Source: Glebionis coronaria (Eukaryota > Streptophyta > Magnoliopsida > Asterales > Asteraceae). Taken from it: a stretch of DNA of 64,000 nucleotides. The stretch lies in contig CM046875.1 of NCBI GenBank assembly GCA_025667525.1, positions 118,038,340-118,102,339 of the forward strand, given 5' to 3'. Below are positions 1-10,445 of the stretch, piece after piece; positions within the stretch are counted from its first letter, which is position 1, and each line of letters begins with the position of its first letter. A program made the translations under genes and the position numbers. The notes under the pieces were generated by a model. It saw only the letters and a program-made list of their open reading frames with translations. It was not told where the DNA came from and searched no databases.

Positions 1-311
1 GTATGAGGATAAATAGATCCAAGTCCTAAAAGGAGGCGGATCGCTGTATATCAAAATCCCAAATAAAGATTGGAGAAAAATGAAGAAGTCGTGGTCCAAA
101 TACGAAGAATCTCTCAAAAACTTCAAGTGAAGAAATTCCTATTATGAAGAGAAGACCATTATTTCATGAACGTCTCTCAAGATTTGAAGTATGAAGTCAC
201 TGCCAAATATCGGTCCGAGAAAGGTCTTAAATCGTGAAGCAAGTTTTGCCAAGATATGAACTTTATGAGGTCCCGAGAAGCAGTTTTAAAAGATTTTGTC
301 CTTTAGCTAAC
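1..311 (+). mobile_element. Element C, internal 3' non-coding fragment (left of E1)
   Basis: This stretch matches, as the reverse complement, the E1 internal segment at about 4583-4896, with clear divergence. It is therefore the non-coding 3' internal region of an Athila/Tat-like Ty3-gypsy element lying in the opposite orientation to E1. The homology resumes at 14249, directly across the E1 insertion, so E1 landed inside this element. No coding capacity is visible. The 5' part of C lies left of the window. Confidence 0.8.
307..311. other. Target-site duplication of E1 (left copy, CTAAC)
   Basis: CTAAC directly precedes the TGAT terminus of the left E1 LTR. The same five bases follow the ATCA terminus of the right LTR at 14249-14253. 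Five-base duplications are normal for Ty3-gypsy integration. Confidence 0.9.
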
Positions 312-1540
312 TGATTGTAGTAAAATACGACTCTTGTTTAGGAAAACAAAGAGCGTAAATAGCGGTAAGTATCGAGTGATGATTTTAGGAAAAATCAACA
401 CTAATGACCCAATCACTTAAAAGAGATGAAAGATTCGTTTCCCAAGGAGGTATGGTGTTGTGAATTAACTTGTATATATTTGAGATTAATATTGATGAAA
501 TGGAATGACGGTTTCGTGAAAATTACACTATGATGTAAAAAACGTAAACGTAAAGCCGTAGAAAAACACAAAAATTAAAAATTTATTAAAACTAAAAACA
601 AAATATCAAAAAGGCTAAAAACAAGTCTTAAATAATATAAACAAAGATAAAAATCCAACAAAGATATTTTAAAACCTTTTATTAATTAAATAATTAATTT
701 TAAATGCTAATTAAAGCCCTAAAATTAAATTTAACTAATTCAAAAGTCTAAAATATGATTTTATTGAATTATCACTTAACTTATATTATTAGAAGACTAA
801 AAAGTAATTTTCTAAAAATTAAAACCTATTAAAGCTATTTTTAAAACCCTAAAAATGATTTAAAATAATTAAAAACTAATTAAACTTAAAATAATTATAA
901 AAATAAATCTAAAAGCTTAAAAATTATTCTAAAAATGGAAATGGTCCTAATTAATGACAAAGAACTTAAGAAAAATGAAAAATAAAGAAAAAGAAAATTT
1001 TGAAAAATAAATAATAAAATAATAATAAAATAATGTTAAAAATAAAAAGTTTCTAAAATTTAAAATAAAAAATTTCTAAAAATCCTAAATAATATAACTA
1101 AGAGAAAAACACTAATTATAGCTCCTAAACCTTTTTTAATAATTTTATAAAAATCTTTAAAGTTTATTAAAAACCTTAAAATATTATAAAATTAAAAATA
1201 AATGTTTTTGAAACCAAAACTTGATGTAAACCTCAAAAATATATTTTAAAAACTAAAAACTATTTTTCCTAAAAATAAAAACTAGTTTTGGTATTTTTTA
1301 ATGATTTAATAAAAACGTATATTAAATAAATTCTAAAAAATAAACTAATAAAGGGAAAAATGTGAAACCACTTTTTAAAAATCAAAAATACTATTACTCA
1401 CTCAGGAAAAATAAGCCACTTGAAATAAGCTTATTAAATAAGCAGGAATTAAGAGAAAAAGCTACGGCTTATTAATAAGCAAAACAATGAAAAACGTGTT
1501 AACTAGAATTCAAAACCAAAAGTATTAGTCAAAGTCCCCA

Positions 1541-1615
1541 GGGCGCGTTTGGTTAACACGTTGGGTTGTTGAACGGTTGGTCACGGGTTCGAGTCTAGAT
1601 AACCCCTTTTTTTTT
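1541..1615 (+). other. tRNA-like segment with B-box and T-run inside E1 LTR
   Basis: GGTTCGAGTCT at 1586-1596 fits the Pol III B-box (GGTTCGANTCC) except at the last base. It is followed 10 bp later by a run of nine T (1607-1615), a Pol III-type terminator. Upstream GTTTGGTTAACACG could serve as a weak A-box. It lies antisense to E1 and recurs in the other LTR at 11675-11749. No cloverleaf is convincing, so this is a tRNA-derived promoter-like piece, not a tRNA gene. Confidence 0.4.
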
Positions 1616-1629
1616 CTTTTTATTCCTTA

Positions 1630-1733
1630 GTTGCGCCGCAACGCTTGTGTCTTGCGCCGCAACTAGTGAAACGGGAGTACCAAGATCTGCAGCTCCTTCA
1701 GTTGCGCCGCAACAGGTAGTTCTTGCGGCGCAA
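1630..1733. repeat. Four TTGCGCCGCAA quasi-palindromes in E1 LTR
   Basis: Copies lie at 1630-1642, 1652-1663, 1701-1713 and, with the centre complemented, 1723-1733. They form a GC-rich island in an otherwise AT-rich LTR. The set is repeated at 11764-11867 in the other LTR. No known binding site is assigned. Confidence 0.8.
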
Positions 1734-3046
1734 TACTATGCAAAAACGTGGCCAATTCTTTCAATAATACACAAGCAGGTTTGAACTTTGTTTTGCTTTT
1801 CTTCACAGATTTCAGAGGCCAAAGGATTGGCTTGTGAGCTTATTTGATGGGATATTATGGAACAATAGGGGCACTCTTGTGATCCTTTGATCACAAGAAG
1901 TCAATACAACAAGAAGTAAGCACTTAGCACACCACAAGATCAAAAATAAGGCACACAACACCCTAATCAAGTTGCTGATGTGAAATTGAGAGACTTGTGG
2001 ACTGTTATGAGCTATCAAATGCAACCTAACCAATTTCAAATGCACCAATTGAGCACACAAAGCCTCAAACTAACATACAAACCTAAACACAACTTAAAAC
2101 AACCTAGTCCTCAACAGGTTTCAAGAAATCATGCACCAAAATTTCATCAAAACTGGCAGATATGGCATACACAGATTTTGCTTACTCTTTTCTTTTTAAA
2201 TCACTCCAAGTTGCTTGCAACCCTTCCCAAACCAAATTACTAATTATCTAACACCTAACTCAACCTATTTTTAAACAGATTAACACGTTTTTAATCCAAT
2301 ATCTAAGATCTAAGCCCTGCTAAAACGTATTGCCAAACACCAGTTTAAATATTTAAACCAAAATTTAACATACCAAAACGCTTACAAAAGCTACCAAATT
2401 GATTCCAAGTGCATCTAACATGTAAACATACATACTAGAACACAAATCAAACACTATTAAACACACTTAAGCACCAAATCTCATAAGAGCATACAACTAG
2501 CTATTTTTGAACTTTTTCAAGCTAAAAGGAAAATACCTTAGGGCTTTAACATCCAAAGCCCTAGAGGGTGTATAACCCTCCTCCAATCCAACTCGGGTTG
2601 GAGCAGATCCTTGAACACCACAATATTCCACCTGTCTAACACAAATCAAACAAGAACAAAACCAAAAACCAACAATATGATATATTACTGATTTTACTTA
2701 ACTTTGGTAAAACCTTTTCCAAAACTTTTCCAACCTTTGAAAACACGTTTCAAAACCTAATATTACCAATAATCATGAACCATAAACACCAAATACCTTG
2801 GACAGATTTCTTACCAAAAACCTTCCAAGTTTTAGGAACCTTAAACAACTTTGAAAATCAAAGTTGCTTAACCATAAAACAAAGTGGAACTCAGAATCAA
2901 TCTCCTCACAACACACAATCTTTTAAAAACAATAAAAAAGGAATTACACTTGAATATTTCAAAAACCAAACTTTTTATTTCTTTAAAAAGGAATTACATG
3001 TGAGAGACTAGAAACTGGAACAAAGGGATCACCACAGCTTGGGTCT

Positions 3047-3055
3047 CCTTTTATA
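3047..3055 (-). promoter_or_regulatory. TATA box of E1 3' LTR
   Basis: On the - strand this reads TATAAAAGG within CTATAAAAGGAGACCC, a near-consensus plant TATA box. The matching site in the 5' LTR (13181-13189) would drive E1 transcription. Confidence 0.6.
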
Positions 3056-4114
3056 GAGCCTATAGAACATCCTAGAAGCATAAAAACATAAACCCTAATA
3101 CATAGAAAATCCCAAATTTGCCCTCAAACGTTTTTGGTGCATATGAGCTGTCCATTTGATCTTGAACGTTTATTTTGCTTTGGGAGGAAGCAAATAATCT
3201 TGGCCATTCAATTGGGACACGTCATGAGCTTGGGGGCTAAGGAATGATGTGATTGGTGGATTGGGGAATTGGGGGTTTGGTGCACATGAGTGGGATGCAG
3301 GTTTTTAGGAGTGGGAAAGGTTTGTGAGTGTGTGAATTACTTGTGTGCAAGTTTAATTGGGTTTTACCCAAGGAAAAGTGAAAGTAAGTTCTGGGTGGTA
3401 AGAATGATGCACAGTAACTCCATTTGATCCTAATTTGGGGGAAAAGTGGATGTTAGGCGCCAGTTCCCTTTTAAATGTTTCCATCTTGACATTTCTGGCC
3501 CTTATCCTTTCTTTCTTTTGTCCTTTTACTTTAAAAACCCATCAGCGCCTGAATAAGCTTGTATCAACTTCCAAGTTTTGTCATTTTTGGCACAAAACTT
3601 TGTAAAAAGTGTTTCAAGGATGATTTTTGCCATTTTGAATATTTTCAAGGCTGATTTTGAACATTGTTGATCTTCCAAGGTCTTCTTTGTATCTTTACTT
3701 CATGAGGGACCATTTTTGGCAATTTGAATTTGTTGAGGGACTAATCTTGCCATTTTTTCAAAGTTGAAGGACCTTTTTGCAATTTTGACAAACTTAAGGG
3801 ACCAAACTTGTAATTATTACTATACAAGGGTTTTAAGTGTCATTTCTTCAATAAATGATGATCAATCTTGTTTTGTCTTCAAGTCTTCAAGGGTATTTGA
3901 TGAAAATTCCATGATTAGGGCCCGGTTCATTGCACGGCTTCGTTTCTCGTGTTCGTTTTTCCTTGTATCTTGTGATCTTTTGTCTTTTTCACGATATCCA
4001 TACCTAAAACACACAAGTAAACAAACACAAGCATATATATGGTATTTTATGACATTTTTATGCATTTAAAGCCCGAAAAGAACGATGAGATCATGTATAA
4101 ATGCCATCTCATCA

Positions 4115-4126
4115 CTCCCCCATACT
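4115..4126 (-). other. E1 polypurine tract
   Basis: On the - strand the internal region ends GTATGGGGGAG directly before the LTR start TGATGAG. This is the expected position and composition for the plus-strand primer. E3 has a similar tract at 52264-52275. Confidence 0.75.
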
Positions 4127-6376
4127 AAGCCATTGCCGTGCCCTCACGCAATGCTAGAATAAAGTATCTAAGCATCACCAAAGTTCAATTTTATTAACCT
4201 TTATTGAAGAGTAAAAGAAAACTTGCAACATACTACGATAATGTGTAAAGACATAATGTATGATTTTCATCACCAAAAGGTGACTTTTAGGGTCAAAGAA
4301 TAGAAACAAGTTAATGTCCCTTAGAGTAAATTTCGTCATCCTTGATTGTCATACATTCCATGCTAAGTGCAAAAACAAGATCATTGTTGGTACAAGTCAC
4401 AATGCTAACACTACTCATACGTTCAAATTGTGTAATACTTTTTCTCCCCGCAATCCTAGTTATTATAAAAGGAAATAGGTTACTAGCATTTTTTATCTAT
4501 TTGTCATGGATCACAAGTGATTCATATTGACTTATTTGAGTAGTTATTAGTCCGAAAGCAAAGTAGCACGATTTGATCAATAGTTAGCCGAAGGACAAAA
4601 TCTTTTAAAACGGCTTCTCGTGTATCTCCTTAAGTTCATATCTTGGCATAACTCGTTTCACGATTTGAGACCTTTCTCGGACCGATATTTGGCATGTACT
4701 TCATACTTCAAATCTTGGGAAGACGTTCTTGAAATTATGGTCTTCTCTTCATATATTTGGAATTTCTTCACTTGACGTTTTTGAGAGATTCTTCATATAG
4801 GACCACGACTTCATCATTTTTCTTCAATCTTTACTTTGGATTTTGATATACAACGATCCGCCTCCTTTTCGGACTTGGATATATTTATCCTCATACCTTG
4901 TTAGGGTCTTTTTGGATAGACTTTCTCCATTCTTTAGGGGAGTAATAGCTTCTCGTCGTGTGTCTCGATCCTTCATATTGATTTTGGAACAATGATACTT
5001 CACATCATCTTTGGATCTTTAGCAAAAATAGAGCTCCTCATGCCTTGTTAGGGCCTTTTTGGATGATCGCCAATCTTCGCGTCCCGCTTCAATAAGTTAT
5101 GCCTTGGCTATGAACTCTATTCAACCCCGAGCAACTTTTAAACGATCTTGCGCTAGAGGCTAAGTAACCTTTCAAATCGTACGACCTTACTTATTGCAAT
5201 TATGTTTTATTCCTAATGCATTGATCTTATGGGAAGAAAAAGCCACAATTAAAAACATATGAGTTTTTGAAAGAACATTTTCATGTTCTACGTTTAGCAT
5301 GATCACTTGTCTAACTCTATCATTTCTCGTTCTTCACTATTTAAAGACCTCTAATTAAAGAGACTCGTGAATACTTAGCCGTGCAAGTCAAAATTAAGCC
5401 AAATTTGGATTAGCTTTCATTAAGACTATATCAAATCAAAGTTTTGGGTTTTCAAGCCACCTATAGGATCTTGCACTTTCTTGGACTTTTTCAAGTTTAG
5501 AGAATGCGTTTTAAAGTTCCCTTGATAAGTGACTTTCTAGAATCAATTATAGGAACTTGCGAAAAGTTCTTGTTCTTAACCCGAATGAATTAAGACTTTC
5601 GCGTTTTAAAGCTCCCTATATAAAAGTCTAGCAAAACTTGAATTGAGCGGGTTAAGGAATGTAAATGGCTCCAAATGCCCATCAAGTCAAAAATTAACTC
5701 TTATTCTACCCATCGGAAAATATACATTCGTGTCTTAAAAACACTTATGAAAACTAAGAAAAATTTTAAAATTTGGCCATTTTTAGCCTTATTAGCAAAA
5801 CAAAACATTGAAAGTTGGAAAACGTGAGGGCGTAGCAAAGCAAGTACCTATTCACCCCCCCCCCATACTAAAAGTAAACATTGTCCTCAATGTTTCGAGT
5901 CTAAAGGTGGAGCACCCTCATACTAGAGACGAAGAATCGAATGCTTAGGATCTAGCATGGAAAGGGTGATCAACAATATATCTAAAGCCGTTTATTAATT
6001 ATGCTAAAAGATAATTGTTAGAACAATAAAGGATATGTCATGGAATCGTGAAAAACTTCTTCAAACGAACGATGGAGGCTCACGTAAACGAACACGAGAG
6101 TCTTCAATCGTAGATGATGATGATGATCTAGATAACACAATCACAAACAACCACGAGACAACGAGTTGGAAGGGTACAAGTCCCCTTATTAGTGAACATA
6201 AAAAGCATAAAGATAAGCATGGGATCTCCCCCACGAGGCACCTCGTTTTTGATTACCGAGTCATGAGCTCGACTCGATCCCCTCAAAATGTGAACATTTA
6301 GGGAAAACATGGTGTGGTCAATTTTTGATGGGGCTTACATGATTAACAAGGCCCAAAAAGCAACCGGTATAAAGGA
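4127..6376 (-). other. E1 internal 3' non-coding region
   Basis: About 2.25 kb between the Gag-protease ORF and the purine tract has no credible coding capacity. It shares recognisable blocks with E3 (52276-54078), for example around 5840-5935 versus 53630-53705 and 6230-6290 versus 54020-54080. Part of it (about 4583-4896) matches element C at 1-311 in inverted orientation. In E3 the integrase ORF ends directly before this region; in E1 the Gag-protease ORF does, which places the pol deletion just upstream. A short + strand ORF at 6035-6301 is taken as chance. Confidence 0.75.
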
Positions 6377-9300
6377 CTAAGTCCTTAAGTGATGCAAAAT
6401 ACCGGGGTCGAAGATGGCGTTCTCGTTTCCATTGGAAAAACAAATCAACGCCACTTCATCACGTGCCATAAACTCAAAGAGTTTGAAGAAAATAGATGAG
6501 AAGTAGAAGGGTGAGACAATTGGTAAGACAAACGTTTGAGCTACTCGAGGTAGACTCGCACCAAGCAAATAGATATAGTTTCCATTTATTGCATCGGTGG
6601 AAGACCGAGATTTCCCTTTACATGAAATTCCGGGATCGAATATCTCGTCCTCGGTGGACAAGGATGAGGGAACATAAGGGGCTTCCCCCATACTAGGACC
6701 ACACAAAACATCGTCAAAAGGAGTAGACGAGTTTGTAGTATTCAAATCACGCGGTGATGACGGAGTTAGATTTGTAGAAAAATCAATTAAATCATATTTA
6801 AGATCTTTTCCTTTTTTATCTTTTGAACTCTCCTTATGAAAACCCTTTTTGATTATGTTGAAAATATTTGGTGTTTCTAAGACGATGTTAGTCACACTAA
6901 AAATTCTCACATTTTGAAACCGTTTTGGTTTTGGTGGTGGCAAGTTCTCAAAACGTTTATCGACGAAGAAAACCTCCCCATCGGGGTCCATATATTCATC
7001 ATCCGAAAGATCTTCCGTAGAAACCGGCAACTTATCAACACTTTTCAAAAATGAAGGTGAAGGATTTTTCGATTCAAGTATTGATGGTTTCTTCTTTGTA
7101 GGCTTTGCACTCATAACCTCCACCGGCGGAGGAAATGGTAAATTGTTTTTGGAGACATTCCCTAAAACTCTTGGTGAAAATTCTTTGCAAATGACATTGG
7201 TCGAGTCACCATGGTTTAAAGTTGCAATAGAATATACATGAGAAAGATTGGAGTTTTGTGTTGCATTGATGACAAGTTCTTCTTCATTGAAACGAAGGGT
7301 GATTTTACGAGCATGAACATCGATAAGTGCTCGTGATGTATCCAAAAATGAACGACCCAAAATGAGAGGAACTTTTCGATCGATGGGAATGTCTACAACG
7401 ATAAAGTCAACGGGATAGTAAAACTTTCCGACTTTAACGAAAACGTCCTCGGCTACTCCACATGCCATGATCGTAGAATGATCGGCCATCTCGATGGACA
7501 TGTTCGAAGGAGTAAGATCCGGAAGCGAAAGCGATTTGAAAATCTCGAGAGGCATCAAATTAATACTAGCGCCAAGATCGGCCAAGGCGTAGCATTCCTC
7601 CATATCTTGAATTGCACATGGAATCAAAAATTTACCGGGATCACCGACTTTTTGTGGTATGCGGCTTAGAAAAACCGATGAACAACTAGACGATTGTTGT
7701 AACTTTTCTTTGTTGTTTAGCATACTTTTGAAGTTTGCGGCGAATCGAGGCATCATGATTAAAGCATCGGCAAAACTTATGTTAAAATGTAGATCACGAA
7801 ACATTTTCATAAATAGCTCAAATTGGTAATTGTTCCTTTCTTGTGCCTTCTCTTTGTTTCGTCTCGAAGGGTAGGGTAAAGGTGGTGTGGGTAGGTCATT
7901 AGGCAACGGCCTTGGAATCTCGGGTTCCACAATTGGTATTGGTGTAACCGTAGGTGTGGTTTGAGCGGTACTTCGTGGGATTGTAATGTGCTCCTTTTCG
8001 ACCATCACCTCGGGTTCTTTCTCGATTTCCTTCTCCGTAGAAGTACTTGGACGAGAGATTGGTTCCTTGAAAGTTTTACCACTTCGTGTAGCAACAACCT
8101 TCAATTCTCCCCTCGGGTTGTTAATGGTGTCACTAGGAAGACCACCCGAAGAAGAGGGCTTACACATGATTGCTTCAAACATTTTAGCCATTCGGTCCTC
8201 AAATTTTGATTGCCTAGCATCCGCTTTCAATAACTCTTGCTTAATCTCATGTTGTCCTAATTCCATCTTTTGTTGGTTTTGTTGAAGACGTTGGACATTT
8301 CCTTCCATTTTATTTGCATGAGTTTTAAGTTCATTAGCAAGTTCATTTTTAAGCTCGTTTTTCAACTCGGACCTTAAGCTAATCATCTCACGTTGCATAT
8401 TATCAAATTTAGCATCATTTGCTTTTGCATAATCCAAAAATTCTCCTTGCAAATTTTTCGTGTGAGCATTTTGAAAACCTTGTGTAGTGTTTTGAAAATC
8501 ACGGTTTTGGTTTTGATTAGAGATTTGTCCATTCCCACTTTGATAATTCCCTTTGTTGTAATTGCGTGTGTTGCCTTGGTAATTACCTTGGTTGTTGTTT
8601 CGATAATTATTAGCATTTTGGTTTGGTGGAGCTTGATTTTGGCGGGAACCTTGGCCGTTTTGGTTGTAAGTTCCCGTTGCTACATAAGCACTCGAAGTGT
8701 TACCATCCGCGGTAATGCACTCGGATAAATCATGAGCTCCTCTACACGATAAACAACTCTTAGCAACCGCTTTAACCGAAGCGGAATTGGAAGCTTCTTG
8801 AGCCTTCCAATGGGACATTAGATTAGCAAATCTATCAAAAAACCGATTTTCCTCATTAGCTTCATCATGTAAGGCATTAATGCCACGAGACGATTGTGAT
8901 GACGATGACGAACCCATATTGGCAACACTCGGTGTGTTACGAGGGCTATAAACCTTAGATCGATTTTCAATGATTTGTAAAGCCTCATTTGTCGTCTTGC
9001 ACAAAAAATTACCACCCGCGGCGGCATTCAAATAATCTCGTTCATGATCATTAAGCCCATTATAAAAGGTATCAATTTGATGCAATTCCGAAAAATCATG
9101 GTGAGGACATTCATGTAACATTTCCTTAAATCGTTCCCATGCCATTGAAAAACTTTCATTGTTACGTTGCACAAATCGTGAAATCTCATTCTTCAAATGT
9201 GTTGTTTTCGATGGTGGAAAAAACTTGTTCACAAACTTAGAAACGAGATCGGCCCATGTCAAAATCGAATTTGGCGGTTCTTTCTCGAGCCAAATTTTTG

Positions 9301-9700
9301 CGGGTCCATCCAACGAATATGGAAACAACATCATCTTAATGGCGTCATGCGGAACATCTTTGAATTTGCTAGTAGCGGTGAGACGGTTGAAATTCCTAAT
9401 ATGGTAATGCGGGTTGTCTTTCTCGTGACCTCGAAACTTGTTTGCTTGCAACATAGACATTAAACCCGTCTTAATCTCGAAATTCTCCGCAAGGATGGCG
9501 GGAATAACAATGGCCTCTCCAAAACCCTCGGTGGGTGCTTGTAGCAACTCCATCATAGTACGATTAGCCATTACGACTTCTTGTTCTATAATAGGTTCCA
9601 CAATTGGAGGTTCTTCAACAATCAACGATCCTTGATTTGCTTGCTTTTGAAGACGTTTACGAGCTCGTTTAGCTTGATTACGAGTGATCATAAACTTCAC
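6377..9700 (-). CDS. Gag-aspartic protease polyprotein of E1
   Basis: An uninterrupted ORF of 1,107 codons. The N-terminus is basic (RNQAKRARKRLQKQ). Residues about 85-250 match the plant retrotransposon Gag core (WLEKEPPNSILTW, FFPPSK, DTFYNGL). A CCHC zinc knuckle lies at C316, C319, H323 and C328, then a Q/N-rich linker (about 340-410) and a predicted coiled coil (about 430-510). The aspartic protease has D708-L-G-A-S, the DLGAS form usual in Athila-like elements rather than DTG, and an ILGRSFL motif after it. Gag forms the particle and the protease would process it. No RT follows. Instead residues about 850-1107 form a charged, then partly hydrophobic tail (about 1057-1077) of unknown role, with IFDPGI present twice. 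The start may be M1 or M4. The absence of stops agrees with the near-identical LTRs. Confidence 0.92.
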   Translation of the reverse strand: MKFMITRNQAKRARKRLQKQANQGSLIVEEPPIVEPIIEQEVVMANRTMMELLQAPTEGFGEAIVIPAILAENFEIKTGLMSMLQANKFRGHEKDNPHYHIRNFNRLTATSKFKDVPHDAIKMMLFPYSLDGPAKIWLEKEPPNSILTWADLVSKFVNKFFPPSKTTHLKNEISRFVQRNNESFSMAWERFKEMLHECPHHDFSELHQIDTFYNGLNDHERDYLNAAAGGNFLCKTTNEALQIIENRSKVYSPRNTPSVANMGSSSSSQSSRGINALHDEANEENRFFDRFANLMSHWKAQEASNSASVKAVAKSCLSCRGAHDLSECITADGNTSSAYVATGTYNQNGQGSRQNQAPPNQNANNYRNNNQGNYQGNTRNYNKGNYQSGNGQISNQNQNRDFQNTTQGFQNAHTKNLQGEFLDYAKANDAKFDNMQREMISLRSELKNELKNELANELKTHANKMEGNVQRLQQNQQKMELGQHEIKQELLKADARQSKFEDRMAKMFEAIMCKPSSSGGLPSDTINNPRGELKVVATRSGKTFKEPISRPSTSTEKEIEKEPEVMVEKEHITIPRSTAQTTPTVTPIPIVEPEIPRPLPNDLPTPPLPYPSRRNKEKAQERNNYQFELFMKMFRDLHFNISFADALIMMPRFAANFKSMLNNKEKLQQSSSCSSVFLSRIPQKVGDPGKFLIPCAIQDMEECYALADLGASINLMPLEIFKSLSLPDLTPSNMSIEMADHSTIMACGVAEDVFVKVGKFYYPVDFIVVDIPIDRKVPLILGRSFLDTSRALIDVHARKITLRFNEEELVINATQNSNLSHVYSIATLNHGDSTNVICKEFSPRVLGNVSKNNLPFPPPVEVMSAKPTKKKPSILESKNPSPSFLKSVDKLPVSTEDLSDDEYMDPDGEVFFVDKRFENLPPPKPKRFQNVRIFSVTNIVLETPNIFNIIKKGFHKESSKDKKGKDLKYDLIDFSTNLTPSSPRDLNTTNSSTPFDDVLCGPSMGEAPYVPSSLSTEDEIFDPGISCKGKSRSSTDAINGNYIYLLGASLPRVAQTFVLPIVSPFYFSSIFFKLFEFMARDEVALICFSNGNENAIFDPGILHHLRT

Positions 9701-10424
9701 GAAGAATGGGAGGTGAGCAAAGAAGATTCTTTTTGGTTGTTTTGTGGATTTTTAATTTTTTTGTGTTTTTGATGATATTTAATTTTTTTGGATTTTGGTG
9801 TATCTTCGTAGACAATCAATCTACAAAATCTCTCCTCGAATCAAACTCTTGATTAAAGAAGCCTCAAAGGAATGAAAACGATCACGTGGAGTGAACGCCT
9901 TCGAATGACTTTAGAACTTAGGTGAAAACCAAATTGTTCACGAGGGTTTAATCACAAAGAAAACCAAGCAAATATAGTATACGTATTAATACTTTGGGCG
10001 GCAAAACCCTCGATTAGCCTTCAATCTCAAAATACTCACAAGCAAGCGGGGAAACGAGGCGGCGCGAAGCACTTAAGAGCCTTTTTCCTTAGGGTATATT
10101 TTATAATACCCGCCTTATACCCACCTTATAGTTCATATCTTTCAAAATCGAGCTTCACGAAAGTATTTATCTATTTTTGCCTTTTCTTTTTGTTTGAGAT
10201 TCGAATACAATGATCGAGTGATGAAATCCCGAATCAAGGTTGTGTTTTCACACTTTTGGAGATATTGTATTTTGGTTGTGATACTTAATACAATATATTA
10301 ATAATATTCACAAAGAAAAACCGAGAAAACCGATAATACGTGTTAAGGGAGTTCCACTTAACACAAATACTATTTATGGATAATATCAAAAACAAAATTT
10401 TCCAAATTAAATCACGACACACCT
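9701..10424 (-). other. E1 leader between primer-binding site and gag
   Basis: This untranslated leader of about 0.7 kb lies between the primer-binding site and the Gag-protease start and has no ORF of note. Packaging signals would be expected here, but none can be recognised by eye. Confidence 0.6.
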
Positions 10425-10441
10425 CCCCGGCAGCGGCGCCA
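10425..10441 (-). other. E1 primer-binding site (tRNA-Asp type)
   Basis: On the - strand TGGCGCCGCTGCCGGGG lies four bases inside the 5' LTR. It is complementary, except at one position, to the 3' end of plant tRNA-Asp (from memory of that tRNA). Element B has the same site at 21547-21561. The site fixes E1's orientation. Confidence 0.8.
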
Positions 10442-10445
10442 AAAA

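Larger units (their letters stand above)
312..4114 (-). repeat. E1 3' LTR
   Basis: This 3,803-bp LTR is very AT-rich and its length equals the right-hand copy exactly. In - strand orientation it begins TGATGAGATGG after the purine tract and ends CTACAATCA. It holds a TATA box (3047-3055), a tRNA-like segment (1541-1615) and four TTGCGCCGCAA-type boxes (1630-1733). ORFs inside it occur in both LTRs only because the LTRs are copies; I see no reason to treat them as genes. Confidence 0.93.

Noticed and set aside
1541..1615. Functional tRNA gene
   Set aside because: B-box and T-run are present, but no plausible acceptor stem or anticodon arm could be drawn; reported only as tRNA-like.
1980..3011. 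ORFs of 78-87 codons in E1 LTR, repeated at 12114-13145
   Set aside because: LTR copies with low-complexity N/Q/K-rich composition from AT-rich DNA; no independent evidence of coding.
3764..4069. 101-codon + strand ORF, identical at 13898-14203
   Set aside because: It is duplicated only because it lies in both E1 LTRs, overlaps an ORF on the other strand and has no motif.
6035..6301. 88-codon + strand ORF in E1's 3' non-coding region
   Set aside because: It overlaps a - strand frame. The D-rich stretch comes from a GAT repeat, and the homologous E3 region lacks the ORF.
7961..9772. Several + strand ORFs of 63-111 codons opposite the E1 Gag-protease
   Set aside because: Antisense shadows of a clear - strand coding region.
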